Shown: piece after piece, positions 26,661-36,294 of the stretch
How positions within the stretch are numbered: the stretch's first letter is position 1
How the letters are laid out: each line of letters starts with the position of its first letter
Assembly (NCBI RefSeq): GCF_014207095.1
Contig: NZ_JACHBG010000006.1
Coordinates: 124,001-188,000 of the forward strand
Direction of reading: 5' to 3'
DNA: 64,000 nt
Origin: Martinezella lusitana
GTDB lineage: Bacteria > Pseudomonadota > Alphaproteobacteria > Rhizobiales > Rhizobiaceae
Translations under genes and position numbers: made by a program
The notes under the pieces: generated by a model
Database searches by the model: none
Seen by the model: only the letters and a program-made list of their open reading frames with translations
Told to the model about the DNA's origin: nothing

Positions 26661-27866
26661 TTGTCATCCACGTCCTCACCACTCGCGCTGCCCGAGGCGG
26701 CGGATTCATCGACCGGATGGCGGGTGGTTGGCGCAGCACATGCGCTGACCGCTGTAACCTTCGGATCGGCCTATGGCTTCTCGGCCGTCTTTCCCGGCCT
26801 TTCGCAGGAGTTTGCCGCATCGCGCGGCGAGATCGCGCTCGTCTTTTCCATATCAGCCTTCGTGTTCTATTCGCTAGGCGCGATCGCCGGCCCGCTTGCC
26901 GACCGCTGGTCGTCCCGCATCGTGATAGCAGCCGGCTTGCTGGCGATGATCATTGGCTATGCCGGAGGCAGTCAGGCACAGTCCCTGGCTTCGCTCTATG
27001 CATGGTACGGTGCCGGTGTGGGGGTTGGAATTGGCCTCTCCTACGTGCCGGCGCTTGGCGCGGTGCAATCCTGGTTCATCCTGAAGCGGAGCCGCGCGTC
27101 GGGCATTGCGACCGCTGGCATCGGGCTTGGCACGCTAGTGCTGCCATTTGCGATCGGCCGGCTTATCCCGGCCCTTGGCTGGCGTGGATGTTTCATCGGT
27201 CTGGCTTTCGTCATTGCCGTAGTCGGTCTGCCGGCTGCGATGCTGGTGCGCAAGCGCCAAGACGATGGCAATTCGGCACAGCCGCAAACCGCGAGCCGCC
27301 CAAGCCCCATTACGGTTTGGCGCAATGGTCATTTCCGCCTGTTTTACGTCATGCTGCTGCTGGCATCGTTCTGCACCTTCATTCCCTATGTCCATATCGT
27401 GCCGGCGGCGCATGATATGGGGCTGTCGCTCGAAAGCGGCACGATCCTGATCGCTCTCATCGGCATCGGCAATATCTTTGGTCGTTTCGTACTGGCTGGC
27501 CTGGGCGATCGTATTGGTTCCGTGCGGCTCTTGGCGATCCTCACCTTTGCCGTTGCAGGCTCATTCCTTCTGTGGTCGGTTGCCAACGGCATGACCGTGC
27601 TGGTGCTTTTTACTCTGACCTTCGGCATAAGCTACGGCGGTTGCGTCGGACTTTACCCCGCCGTCGCGGCTGATCTCTTCGGCACCCGTCATATCGGCAC
27701 CATGCTGGGCTATCTCTATACGGCCGTCGGCGTGGCCGCCTTGTTGGGGCCGACAATGGCAGGCCTCGTCTTTGACAGGACCGGCAGCTATCTCGGACCA
27801 ATCCTTTTCAGCATGGTTGCCGCTCTCATCGCCGGTTTCCTGACGCTGCGTCTGCGAAGGGAATAG
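26661..27866 (+). CDS. MFS transporter (OxlT/monocarboxylate-like group)
   Basis: A 401-residue, 12-helix carrier. Landmarks are the N-terminal helix GSAYGFSAVFPGLSQEF, GPLADRWSSR after helix 2 (motif A type), GIGLSYVPALGAVQSWF, and a central loop near KRQDDGNSAQPQTASRP. The frame opens with TTG at 26661 after AAAGG; a downstream start would remove the N-terminal tail only. It lies 75 bp after the ABC operon on the same strand and may import or export a related metabolite. Substrate unknown. Confidence 0.75.
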   Translation: MSSTSSPLALPEAADSSTGWRVVGAAHALTAVTFGSAYGFSAVFPGLSQEFAASRGEIALVFSISAFVFYSLGAIAGPLADRWSSRIVIAAGLLAMIIGYAGGSQAQSLASLYAWYGAGVGVGIGLSYVPALGAVQSWFILKRSRASGIATAGIGLGTLVLPFAIGRLIPALGWRGCFIGLAFVIAVVGLPAAMLVRKRQDDGNSAQPQTASRPSPITVWRNGHFRLFYVMLLLASFCTFIPYVHIVPAAHDMGLSLESGTILIALIGIGNIFGRFVLAGLGDRIGSVRLLAILTFAVAGSFLLWSVANGMTVLVLFTLTFGISYGGCVGLYPAVAADLFGTRHIGTMLGYLYTAVGVAALLGPTMAGLVFDRTGSYLGPILFSMVAALIAGFLTLRLRRE

Positions 27867-27955
27867 GACACCGCCGTGGCCGGATGACGGGGCGACTGAA
27901 GACGGGCTCACCCGCAGAAGCCTTGAGCCAACAGACCGCCAGCTTCTCGCTGCCT

Positions 27956-30253
27956 CTATTGTACGTAAACGGGAATGACGGCCGAGGTTTCGTCGCGATA
28001 GGGTAGTCGGATCTGGAAACGGTGTTCGCCGCTCTGGATCGGCCAGAAAACCGGACGGTCGGGATCCGTGACGGCAAAGGGCTGCCCATCGACATACCAG
28101 ACAATCTGCGGCACGCGCGGTTTCACCTCTGCCTTAAGGGCCAGGCGGTTATATGCCGCCGGCTGTTCCGGGTTGCGCCAGATCTGGCTGTTGCGGGCAG
28201 GTGTCGAGATTGCGAGATGGATTTGCGGACCGCCGTCGTCTCGGCCGGTTGACAGGCTCGCGGAGGCAGCCCTTGCGCCGGCTCCGGCCGTGGCAGGGGT
28301 TGTGCCGGCGCCTGTATCCAGATGCGGAACCTTCGCCGTCAATTCCGGCATTTCATTCGGCTTCAGCCATTCGACGAGCGTCTGACTGCAGGTGTTGTCA
28401 TTTGCCGCGCCATTGACAATGCAAAGATCCACGGGCTTGCGATCCGGCGGCGTTGGAAAGCGCGCGTCGGCAAGGTCTCCGGGCTTGCTCTCATGGACGC
28501 GGTCCATGATCGCGTGAACGAGGTGGGCGGCGCTGCTTGCACCGGTCATCCTGTTCATGGTGCCATTGTCGCCACGCCCGACCCAAACGCCAACCACGAC
28601 CTTCTGTGAATAGGCTATTGCCCAGGCATCGCGATATCCTTGCGATGTGCCGGTCTTGATGGCGACGGGAAACGGATATTCCAGCGATCCGTAGCGATGG
28701 AAGCTGGGAAGGCGTGCCTGCGGATCGGACAGGAAGGACGTAATCAACCGCGCCGTATCAAGGGAAACGGCGCGCACGGATGGCTGTTGCGGCTGCTCGC
28801 TCGCCCAGCGTAGGTCCTGCAGCTGTCCGTCATTGGCAAGCGCACGATAGGCTCGCATCAGGCTGTCGAGACGGGTGGGCAGTGAGCCGATGGCCATCGA
28901 CAGGCCGAAGTGGTCGGCCGGAATCTCCAGATCGTGGAGGCCGAGATCGCGCAGAAAGTGGAAGGTGGTCTCGAGCCCGATGCTGCGCAGCAGGTTTGTC
29001 GCCGGTACATTGCGCGAGTTGGCAAGCGCCTGACGCGGCAGCATCGGGCCGAGGAATTCGCGGTCGGCGTCGCCTATGCCCGACGCACCTTCGGGCAGAT
29101 CAAGCAACATGTCCGTTGGTTTCAGTATGCCGCGTTCGAGCGCCAAGGCATAGACGAACGGCTTCAGAGTGGAGCCGGGAGACCGCTGTATCTGCGTGTA
29201 GTCGAAGGAGCCGGCATGCCTGCCGTAATAGTTGCTCGATCCCACCTGGGCCAAGACTTCGCCCGTCTCGCGCGACACGACCATGGCGGCGACCTGCAAA
29301 GCCCCGGCGGACCGCCAGCTATCAAGGAAGCGCCGTGAAAGTGCAGTGACATCGCGCTGCAAGGACAGATCGATCGTGGTGTGGATTAGCGGCGTGTTTG
29401 CGGCGGCGGGCTTTATCCGGCCGGTTTCGATGAGGTCGTGATAACGCAGGATCACATGCAGCGCATCCGGACGGCGCGGCAGATCGGGCATGCGCAATTC
29501 GTTCAACTGCCGATGCGCGATCTCCGCCTCGTCAGTTCGGATGATCTTTTGTGCCTGCAACACATCCAGCACCTGATGTCCACGCTGAACCGCCCGACGC
29601 AATCCGTCGGGCCTGAGCGGGTTCATGCGCGTCGGCGATTGCGGGATGGCCGAGAGCAGAGCGATTTCCGCCCAGGACAAGTCCGTGACCGGCTTGCCGA
29701 AATAGAACCGCGTCGCATGGGCGATCCCATGGCTGCCATTCCCGTAGGGAGCGAGCCGCAGATACTGAGCTAATACGGCATGGTGGCCATAGCGCAGGGT
29801 CAGCGCAATCCCGGCGCCGGCCTCCAGGATCTTGTGGACGAAGGTGCGCGCCTCCGGCTGCTGCATGCGCGCGACCTGCATGGCAATGGTGGAGGCGCCT
29901 GAGCGCCGCCTGACGGCGCTCAGATTTTGCCAGGCCGCTCGACCCACGGCATAGGGATCGACGCCGGCATGGCTGAAAAAACGCTTGTCCTCGAGGGCGA
30001 GCGTCGCCTTGACGAAGCGATCCGGCAGATCCTCCAGCGGCCAATAGCCGTAGTCAATGCGGCCGCTGCCGTCGTCGCTGTGCCCCACCTGCGCCAGGAA
30101 GGCGCCGTTGCGATCATAGAGGATGGGAGTTGGAGCGGGTGCGAGGAACTGCGCTCTGGGAACGACGAGGCAGATATAGGCAATCGTGCCGGCGGCGACA
30201 GCCAGCAAGCAAAGGGCCGTGAATTTCGATCGGCGGGTTCTCAACAAAGCCAT
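27956..30253 (-). CDS. pbpC: Penicillin-binding protein 1C (bifunctional peptidoglycan synthase)
   Basis: Polymerises glycan strands and carries a transpeptidase-type domain on the periplasmic side of the inner membrane. An N-terminal anchor helix (about 12-32) is followed by a GT51 glycosyltransferase domain with the catalytic Glu of LALEDKRFFSHAGVDP and the motif RRSGASTIAMQVARM. The transpeptidase-like domain has Ser361 in RSPGSTLKPF, NSRNVPA and KTGTSQGYRDAW. The C-terminal about 90 residues form the BiPBP_C beta domain. Length 765 is normal. It is the last gene of the macroglobulin operon, an association common in Gram-negative bacteria. Confidence 0.92.
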   Translation of the reverse strand: MALLRTRRSKFTALCLLAVAAGTIAYICLVVPRAQFLAPAPTPILYDRNGAFLAQVGHSDDGSGRIDYGYWPLEDLPDRFVKATLALEDKRFFSHAGVDPYAVGRAAWQNLSAVRRRSGASTIAMQVARMQQPEARTFVHKILEAGAGIALTLRYGHHAVLAQYLRLAPYGNGSHGIAHATRFYFGKPVTDLSWAEIALLSAIPQSPTRMNPLRPDGLRRAVQRGHQVLDVLQAQKIIRTDEAEIAHRQLNELRMPDLPRRPDALHVILRYHDLIETGRIKPAAANTPLIHTTIDLSLQRDVTALSRRFLDSWRSAGALQVAAMVVSRETGEVLAQVGSSNYYGRHAGSFDYTQIQRSPGSTLKPFVYALALERGILKPTDMLLDLPEGASGIGDADREFLGPMLPRQALANSRNVPATNLLRSIGLETTFHFLRDLGLHDLEIPADHFGLSMAIGSLPTRLDSLMRAYRALANDGQLQDLRWASEQPQQPSVRAVSLDTARLITSFLSDPQARLPSFHRYGSLEYPFPVAIKTGTSQGYRDAWAIAYSQKVVVGVWVGRGDNGTMNRMTGASSAAHLVHAIMDRVHESKPGDLADARFPTPPDRKPVDLCIVNGAANDNTCSQTLVEWLKPNEMPELTAKVPHLDTGAGTTPATAGAGARAASASLSTGRDDGGPQIHLAISTPARNSQIWRNPEQPAAYNRLALKAEVKPRVPQIVWYVDGQPFAVTDPDRPVFWPIQSGEHRFQIRLPYRDETSAVIPVYVQ

Positions 30254-30260
30254 TGCCCGA

Positions 30261-30281
30261 CTAGCCGGAGCCTCCGGCTAG
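30261..30281 (-). other. Perfect hairpin between the macroglobulin and pbpC genes
   Basis: CTAGCCGGAG (30261-30270) and CTCCGGCTAG (30272-30281) are perfect 10-bp complementary arms with a single-base centre. On the minus strand the hairpin ends 7 nt before the pbpC ATG, takes in the purine-rich GGAGG and leaves a weak ribosome site, so pbpC translation may depend on coupling or unfolding. Confidence 0.5.
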
Positions 30282-30303
30282 AGTTTTCCTCCGTTCCATG
30301 CCG

Positions 30304-33300
30304 CTACTTCGCCACGACGATCTGAGTAGCGGCGCTCGTTCCATCGACGCCCTTCCGGTAGATCGTCTCTGCGAGCGCCTGAGGCTGCGTATATGTGCCC
30401 GGGATGAGCGCGCGCATCCGGTAGGCGAATGTGTAATTGCCTTTCGGAAGCGTGTCATAGGCGCTGAAGATCTGATCATCGCCGTAGGAAACCCAATCCG
30501 CCGCCAAGGTCGGTGCCATCGACGGTGTTGCCTCGGCAGGCGCGGTCGCGATGTTTGGATTAAGGGGATCGAGCCCCGCAGCAAGCGGCATGGTGAGGGC
30601 CACATGGGTACGATCCTCGGAGACGACCAGATCAACCCGTTCTTCCAGCACGTCGCCGAGCTTGAGTGTGATCGTGCCGTTGGTATCGGGAGTAAGCTTC
30701 TCCAAGGGGGCATTGCCGGCGGGGACGCGGTAGAGCGTGCGGGTGAGGGCGAAGCCTTCACTGCGTGCCTGTGCCTTGTAGCCAGGTTCGGCGGGCAGAT
30801 AGCTGGTCTCGACCAACGCAAGAGCAGGCAGTGTTCCGCCGTTGTGGATGGTAACGCTGCCCGAATCCAGCGAAACCTGCCGTAACACCGGCGTATTGGC
30901 GTCGAGCGTAAGGGACTGCGCGTTGCCGTTCTGCGTCATCGTCACCGGCAGTGGTGTGGTTGGCCGCTGCCAAACAGTTGCAAGGGCGCGGATCGCTGCG
31001 GCCGTTGCGTTGGTCGAGCCCCAGCCGTCGCCTTCCCCCAATTGCAACAGGGCATTTTTCAGAGCGGGATAACGCGGATCGCCCTCGGAGGTCAAAGCCG
31101 CTGCGCGTACCATTTCGGCAAGGCTGCGGGTCTCCGAGGGCAGGATGATGGGATTGCCGTCATCCTCTGTCTGGCCGTTATAGACCAGCTGACCGTCGCG
31201 GGAGAGAATGCGCACGCGTGACCACATTGCATCGGCTAAACCGGCGACCAGGCGCGGATCGGCGTCAGCCACCCCTGCTGCCGCCGCCGTCATTCGAGCG
31301 ACGCTGACATTCGGCATCTGCGCCGCGGAGCGAGCGAATTCCGCTGCATAGGCCGGGTCGAGTTTGCCGCCATCGGCCAGCGCCGTCAGCGCCTCGACAC
31401 GTTCGCGGATCTCGCTGCCGGTGAGCAGATGCGGATAGTCCGATCGCAGAGATAGCTTGAGCACGTTGGCAAGACGCTCCGTCAAAGCCTTGTCTGTCGG
31501 TTCGCCCGCCTTATCCGCTGCAACCAGGAATGAGTAGGCCCACGCCGTCAGCGTGACATTGCCCTTGCTGTGAGGCCAGAAGCCAACAAGCCCATCCGCA
31601 TCCACCGCCTGGGTGATCGCCAGAACGGTGTTGTGAACGTCACTATCGATGCGCTTGTCGAGCCTTGCTGCGGCGAGGATAGGTGTGAAGTTCTTGAAAG
31701 CCAGGTCCGACGAGGCCAGCGAGATCCGCTGCTCCGTCGATCCGTATGGCGACGCAACCAGGCTGTTCAACCCCGCGACCAGTTTTACCATCGCCGGATC
31801 GGAGGTCAGCGTGACCACACGCTGGAACGATCCTGGGCGAATGGTCTGCTGCGGCGCCGACAGAGTTTTTTCTCCGCCGGCGGGGATCTCGACAATCTCG
31901 TAGTGCTTGGTTGGAATGCTGTCGGGCTTCACCGGCAGCGTGATTTCTAAGGCGTCTCGCGAGTGGTCGGCAAGGCGCTCGACACCAAAACGCAGGCGCA
32001 CATCGTCCTTGCCAGGCTTCTGCTGCGGCACGGAAGCGAGCACGCCGATATGCGCCGGCTTGTTCTGTTCCCAGGTGAAGGAAATATCCTTGTCGCCGGT
32101 GAGTGTCAGACCGTCGGACGCTATGGTGGCAGCCCCTTGGCCGCCGCCGCCCTCGACGATACGGGCAATTACGCCGGCCTCGAATTGATCGCCTTCGCGT
32201 AGGAAGCGAGGCAGGGCGGGTTGCGCGACGATTTCCTGCCGGATCAGCATTTCACCGGTGCCGTAGCCGAAACGGTCAGGGCCGCTGACCGCCTTTGCCC
32301 GCAGCTTGAACACGGTGAGCGAGTCCGGAAGTTTGACCTTGATCTTGGCCGTACCGTCCGGGCCGATTTTCACGTCGGGAAGATAGATCGGCACGGGCGT
32401 GAAGTTCTTGCGAACGGAGATATTGTTGTCGGTGCCCCAGTCCTCGCGCTCGTCGCCTCCGGGCACTTCGTCAAGAGGAATGATGCCGAAGGCCATGTTG
32501 CGGGTATCGCGCAATGCCATCGTCGATTTGCGTTTGACGATGAAGTTCGGCAGCGGGTCTAGCGGCTGCTCGGTCGCCAGCGACAGGACTGCCTGATCGA
32601 CCATCCAGAATGTCGCGTCGCCCGAAATCGGTTGGCCGAGGTCATCAGCCAGATGCAGCGTCACTTCCACCTCGTCGCCTGGGCGGGCCTTCTTCGGATA
32701 GTCCAGCTTGACGGTGACCGTATTCTTGACCGGCTTGACGGTAACCGTCTTCGTCGCCGCGATCGTCACCGGTTTACCTTGGTCGAAAGGCGCGCTCGGC
32801 GAAGGGGTACTGCTATCAAGTCGTCCGCGCATGATGAGGAAGTGGACTGGCACCTCCGGCATCTGCTCTTTGCGGACGGGCAGCGCATAGTGGCCGTAAC
32901 CGTCGGCAATATCGACCCAATTATAGCTGAACTTGCCTTCAGGCTCTTCGACGATCGCCAGAGCGTGCGCCGACTGAAATGGCGACTGGATCAGCAGGTT
33001 GGCTGTCTCGCCCGGAATATAGCTATCCTTGTCGGTCGTGACGATTGCTGTACGCGCCGGCGGCTGTGCCCATGTCACCGGCGTGGAGCCGCCGACAAAG
33101 AAGTCGACGCTCACTTGCTGTCGACGACCGACGCGGTCGCTGGCTTCGAGCTGGATAATATAGACGCCGGCTTCCTTGGCTTCCAACGCCAGGCTCTGAA
33201 TATCCTTGGTACTGGTGATCTTGCGTTCCAGCAGAGTCTCGTCGATCTCCTGCGTGACGTATTTCGCCGAGCCCTGGCTGAAATCGCTCGCCTGCAAGGT

Positions 33301-36294
33301 CGAAGTCCAGTTGCGATGGATGAGACGTGCTGTCATCTCGAGCCCCGCGACCGGATCACCGTTGCCATCGACAGCCAGAATTTGCGGCTCGATTGCGCCT
33401 GGTGCCGGCACGTAGCGCGGAACTTTCAGGCCAAGCACGAACGGCGGAACTGCGTAGACATTTGAGATGCTGCGCACCTGCAGATCGTCATCGCCCGTAA
33501 CCGTTGCCTCGATCATGTAGCGGCGGGGCTGCGCCGTGGGTTCGATCGTCGTGTCGAAGCTGATGCGCGAAGCGCCGCCGGCATCCGTGCTTCCGTCCCG
33601 CTCGAGCGCGGGCGAGGATTTGAATTCGCTGCCGCCTGAATAGCGGGAGTCCGTCGAGAAAAGGAAGCCGTCGTGCCCGGGAGGCGTCCAGTTGTAGGGA
33701 TACTGTACGGCTCGCCAATGGATCGGCCGGTTCGCCAGCAAGCCGCCGGCAAAGTAGCGGGCGATCAGATCGACGTTGAAGGAGGCATCGAGGGGTACGG
33801 TCTGCGGATTGTTGAGCACGACTTCAAAAGTCGGCAGCCGATAGGCTTCCTTCTTGAAGGAAATACTGCCGCATTGGAGCGTCTGGTCGCTCGTGTCGGC
33901 ATTGTCTGCCGCTGCGTTATCGTCCGGGGTAGCGGCCTGGGCGCTATCGGGTTGCCCATCCTGTGCCGCGCCGTCATCACCGCCATTGCCGTTCGTCGGC
34001 CCTTCGGTGGCATCGTCGCCATCGTCCGACTTTTGTGCCGGTTGATCGTCGCTCGTCGCCTTGGTCGGATCATCCGGTTCGAAATGGACCTGATAGTCGC
34101 CCGTTGCCGGCGTCGCAGCGTCGAACTTGTGATAGAAGCTGCCAAATTCATCCAACTTGACGGGTATGCGCCATTCCTGCTTGTCAGGGCCGGAGATCAC
34201 GAGCTGGCCGCCCGCTTGTGCGAGGTTCAGATGGCCACCGCGATAGCTGCGGGCATAGCCCTTGATATGAACAGGCTCTTCGGGGCGATAAATCGGCCGC
34301 TCGGTGAAGACATGGCAAAGCGTGCGGGTCTGCTCCGTGCGATCCTCATTAGGATTGGTGGTCCAGTCCAGCCACGAGGTCGAAGGCTTGGTCCAGTTGT
34401 TCTGGGCATATTGCGCCGGAGCGTGATCGGGGTCGATGACCAGCGTATCCAACCCTTTCGTCACGATGACGCGGCGGATTCTTGCCTCGGTGCGCTGCTT
34501 GAGATCCCAGGAAAAGAAACCCTTGGCATCCGTCGTCCCGGTCGAGAGCATGACGAACTTGCCGTCCCGCATTCCGTCCAGCCGGATCTGCGCGCCGTCG
34601 ATCGGGTTGCCTGTTGCGAGCGAAGTGACTGCGAAGCGTACGCGGTCCGGCTCCTCGATTGCGCTGAGGGTGAGGTCGGTCACCTGGACCCGCAGCCAAT
34701 GGCGGCTCTGGTCGTCCACTGCGCGTAGCCCGATCAGATATGTGCCGGCTTGGTCGGGGCCAAGAATCTTGGCGAAAAGCGGCTTGAGGTCGAGGCCAAA
34801 CTTGCTGTTCACGCCGCCCTTGCGGATCGGCAGATCCACAAGTTGCGACACCGCGGGCGAGCCCAGGTTTTTAATGCGCGCGGCAACAGCGTCGCTCGAA
34901 ATGTCGTCGATCCCCGCCCATTTCGGCGGTTCCTTGCCCGGCAGCGGCGGCTGGTCGTCATCCTTGGTGGCCAGACCCGCTTGCGGGAAGGGCCAGAAAT
35001 CGCGAGACAACGGATCGATCGCATGGAGCCTGATGTCGGCCCGATCATAGCCGCGACCACGCAAGGGGACGAGCTGTGGACCGAAGCGTTCGACGACGCC
35101 CTGCGAGGCGTCCCATGCGAGCGACGCCGGCTCCGGCGAAAACGCGAATTTTCGGCTGAATGCAGCAGCTAGCGGCCGCCCACGGTCGTCCCGCACGGCG
35201 CCGGCGGCGACGTTGAGAGTATAGACCTTATCCGTCAGAAAGCGGCCGTGAACATAAAGCCGCCCATTGCTTGCCTGCACCGTCAGGTCGTCGACGGGGG
35301 GCGTGATGCGCAGGGCATCGCGGGCGGAAAGTTGATCCCCTGCAACGGGGTTGCCGGAAAAGCGGAAGATCAGGCTGCGGCCTTGGACAGAACGGGCGGT
35401 ACGCGCCTCCGCATTCCCTTCGTCGCTCGAACCGCTGTCGTCATCTGATGAGCTCGCTGTCGCACCGGACGTGCAGCGCATGATGCCGTCAATCGTTGCG
35501 GTGTCGAAGCCGCGCCCGCAGTCGGAACCCGTCATCGTGAAGGGAATAGTCGTGCGCACCCGCAGCTCGAAGGTCTGGTCGGCAAAATCCGGAGTGTCGG
35601 CCAATTTCAGCCGCACAAGGACAACACGGCCATCCGGTACGGCGCTGCGAAGCTTCACGACATAGGATTGCTGATCGCTGCGCGCCGTGCGTTCGAGCGG
35701 TTGGATGTCTAAATCTTGCGCACCCAAAGTCAAACCGCCTTCGTCGCCAATTCCAGGTGACGGCCGCACTTCGATCGACAGCAAGCGCTTCAGCGCCGCA
35801 ACATCGACCGGTTCGGCAAATGTCAATGTGACCTGGTCGAGGTCGTTGACCGGATCTGCATCGGCCGCAGGAACGGTGGAGACGGGTAGAGGCAGCAGGG
35901 GTATCAGTTCAGCCTCGCTGCCGGCTTCGCCGCTATGACCGACCATCTTCACCCTGACACGATCGAGCGGTTTCCATTTGTCGGCTGGGCGGAATTGCAG
36001 GGCGCGGGGGCCAAGCCACTGCCAGGCGCCGGCAGCTTGCGGTTCCATCGTAACGAGGCGATCGGGAGCGTCCTCCGGGCCGCCCGCCTTCGGTCCCGTG
36101 TCGGTGGGAAAGAAAATCGTCACGGGGTCATAGGCCCTCAGAAATCTCTCGGGCACAATCTTGACGCCATCTGCTCGTTGCAAAACATCGAGGCTCAGCG
36201 GTGTGGCCGGTTGCTGCGCCCCGGCGGGCGCTATCAGCGCACAAGAAGCCACGGACAGGGCGATGAGAAATGCAATCTTTTTCATTGGCTTCAC
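30304..36294 (-). CDS. Bacterial alpha-2-macroglobulin (giant envelope protease trap)
   Basis: A 1996-residue exported protein of the YfhM/YfaS family that ensnares attacking proteases. The N-terminus has a signal, with a possible lipobox VASC at residues 15-18. Family landmarks are FTERPIYRPEEPVHIKGYAR (macroglobulin domain), WFVDQA-like FWMVDQAVLSLA, FVRVFKLRAKAV-like DSLTVFKLRAKAVSG and the helical TED region with GWGSTNATAAAIRALA. The usual thioester motif CxEQ reads YGSTEQ here (near 31740), so the reactive cysteine is missing. An acidic low-complexity insert occupies 33898-34060. The GTG at 36294 overlaps the upstream stop (GTGA); ATG at 36285 is an alternative. It sits between the LprI-domain giant and pbpC. 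Confidence 0.9.
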   Translation of the reverse strand: MKPMKKIAFLIALSVASCALIAPAGAQQPATPLSLDVLQRADGVKIVPERFLRAYDPVTIFFPTDTGPKAGGPEDAPDRLVTMEPQAAGAWQWLGPRALQFRPADKWKPLDRVRVKMVGHSGEAGSEAELIPLLPLPVSTVPAADADPVNDLDQVTLTFAEPVDVAALKRLLSIEVRPSPGIGDEGGLTLGAQDLDIQPLERTARSDQQSYVVKLRSAVPDGRVVLVRLKLADTPDFADQTFELRVRTTIPFTMTGSDCGRGFDTATIDGIMRCTSGATASSSDDDSGSSDEGNAEARTARSVQGRSLIFRFSGNPVAGDQLSARDALRITPPVDDLTVQASNGRLYVHGRFLTDKVYTLNVAAGAVRDDRGRPLAAAFSRKFAFSPEPASLAWDASQGVVERFGPQLVPLRGRGYDRADIRLHAIDPLSRDFWPFPQAGLATKDDDQPPLPGKEPPKWAGIDDISSDAVAARIKNLGSPAVSQLVDLPIRKGGVNSKFGLDLKPLFAKILGPDQAGTYLIGLRAVDDQSRHWLRVQVTDLTLSAIEEPDRVRFAVTSLATGNPIDGAQIRLDGMRDGKFVMLSTGTTDAKGFFSWDLKQRTEARIRRVIVTKGLDTLVIDPDHAPAQYAQNNWTKPSTSWLDWTTNPNEDRTEQTRTLCHVFTERPIYRPEEPVHIKGYARSYRGGHLNLAQAGGQLVISGPDKQEWRIPVKLDEFGSFYHKFDAATPATGDYQVHFEPDDPTKATSDDQPAQKSDDGDDATEGPTNGNGGDDGAAQDGQPDSAQAATPDDNAAADNADTSDQTLQCGSISFKKEAYRLPTFEVVLNNPQTVPLDASFNVDLIARYFAGGLLANRPIHWRAVQYPYNWTPPGHDGFLFSTDSRYSGGSEFKSSPALERDGSTDAGGASRISFDTTIEPTAQPRRYMIEATVTGDDDLQVRSISNVYAVPPFVLGLKVPRYVPAPGAIEPQILAVDGNGDPVAGLEMTARLIHRNWTSTLQASDFSQGSAKYVTQEIDETLLERKITSTKDIQSLALEAKEAGVYIIQLEASDRVGRRQQVSVDFFVGGSTPVTWAQPPARTAIVTTDKDSYIPGETANLLIQSPFQSAHALAIVEEPEGKFSYNWVDIADGYGHYALPVRKEQMPEVPVHFLIMRGRLDSSTPSPSAPFDQGKPVTIAATKTVTVKPVKNTVTVKLDYPKKARPGDEVEVTLHLADDLGQPISGDATFWMVDQAVLSLATEQPLDPLPNFIVKRKSTMALRDTRNMAFGIIPLDEVPGGDEREDWGTDNNISVRKNFTPVPIYLPDVKIGPDGTAKIKVKLPDSLTVFKLRAKAVSGPDRFGYGTGEMLIRQEIVAQPALPRFLREGDQFEAGVIARIVEGGGGQGAATIASDGLTLTGDKDISFTWEQNKPAHIGVLASVPQQKPGKDDVRLRFGVERLADHSRDALEITLPVKPDSIPTKHYEIVEIPAGGEKTLSAPQQTIRPGSFQRVVTLTSDPAMVKLVAGLNSLVASPYGSTEQRISLASSDLAFKNFTPILAAARLDKRIDSDVHNTVLAITQAVDADGLVGFWPHSKGNVTLTAWAYSFLVAADKAGEPTDKALTERLANVLKLSLRSDYPHLLTGSEIRERVEALTALADGGKLDPAYAAEFARSAAQMPNVSVARMTAAAAGVADADPRLVAGLADAMWSRVRILSRDGQLVYNGQTEDDGNPIILPSETRSLAEMVRAAALTSEGDPRYPALKNALLQLGEGDGWGSTNATAAAIRALATVWQRPTTPLPVTMTQNGNAQSLTLDANTPVLRQVSLDSGSVTIHNGGTLPALALVETSYLPAEPGYKAQARSEGFALTRTLYRVPAGNAPLEKLTPDTNGTITLKLGDVLEERVDLVVSEDRTHVALTMPLAAGLDPLNPNIATAPAEATPSMAPTLAADWVSYGDDQIFSAYDTLPKGNYTFAYRMRALIPGTYTQPQALAETIYRKGVDGTSAATQIVVAK

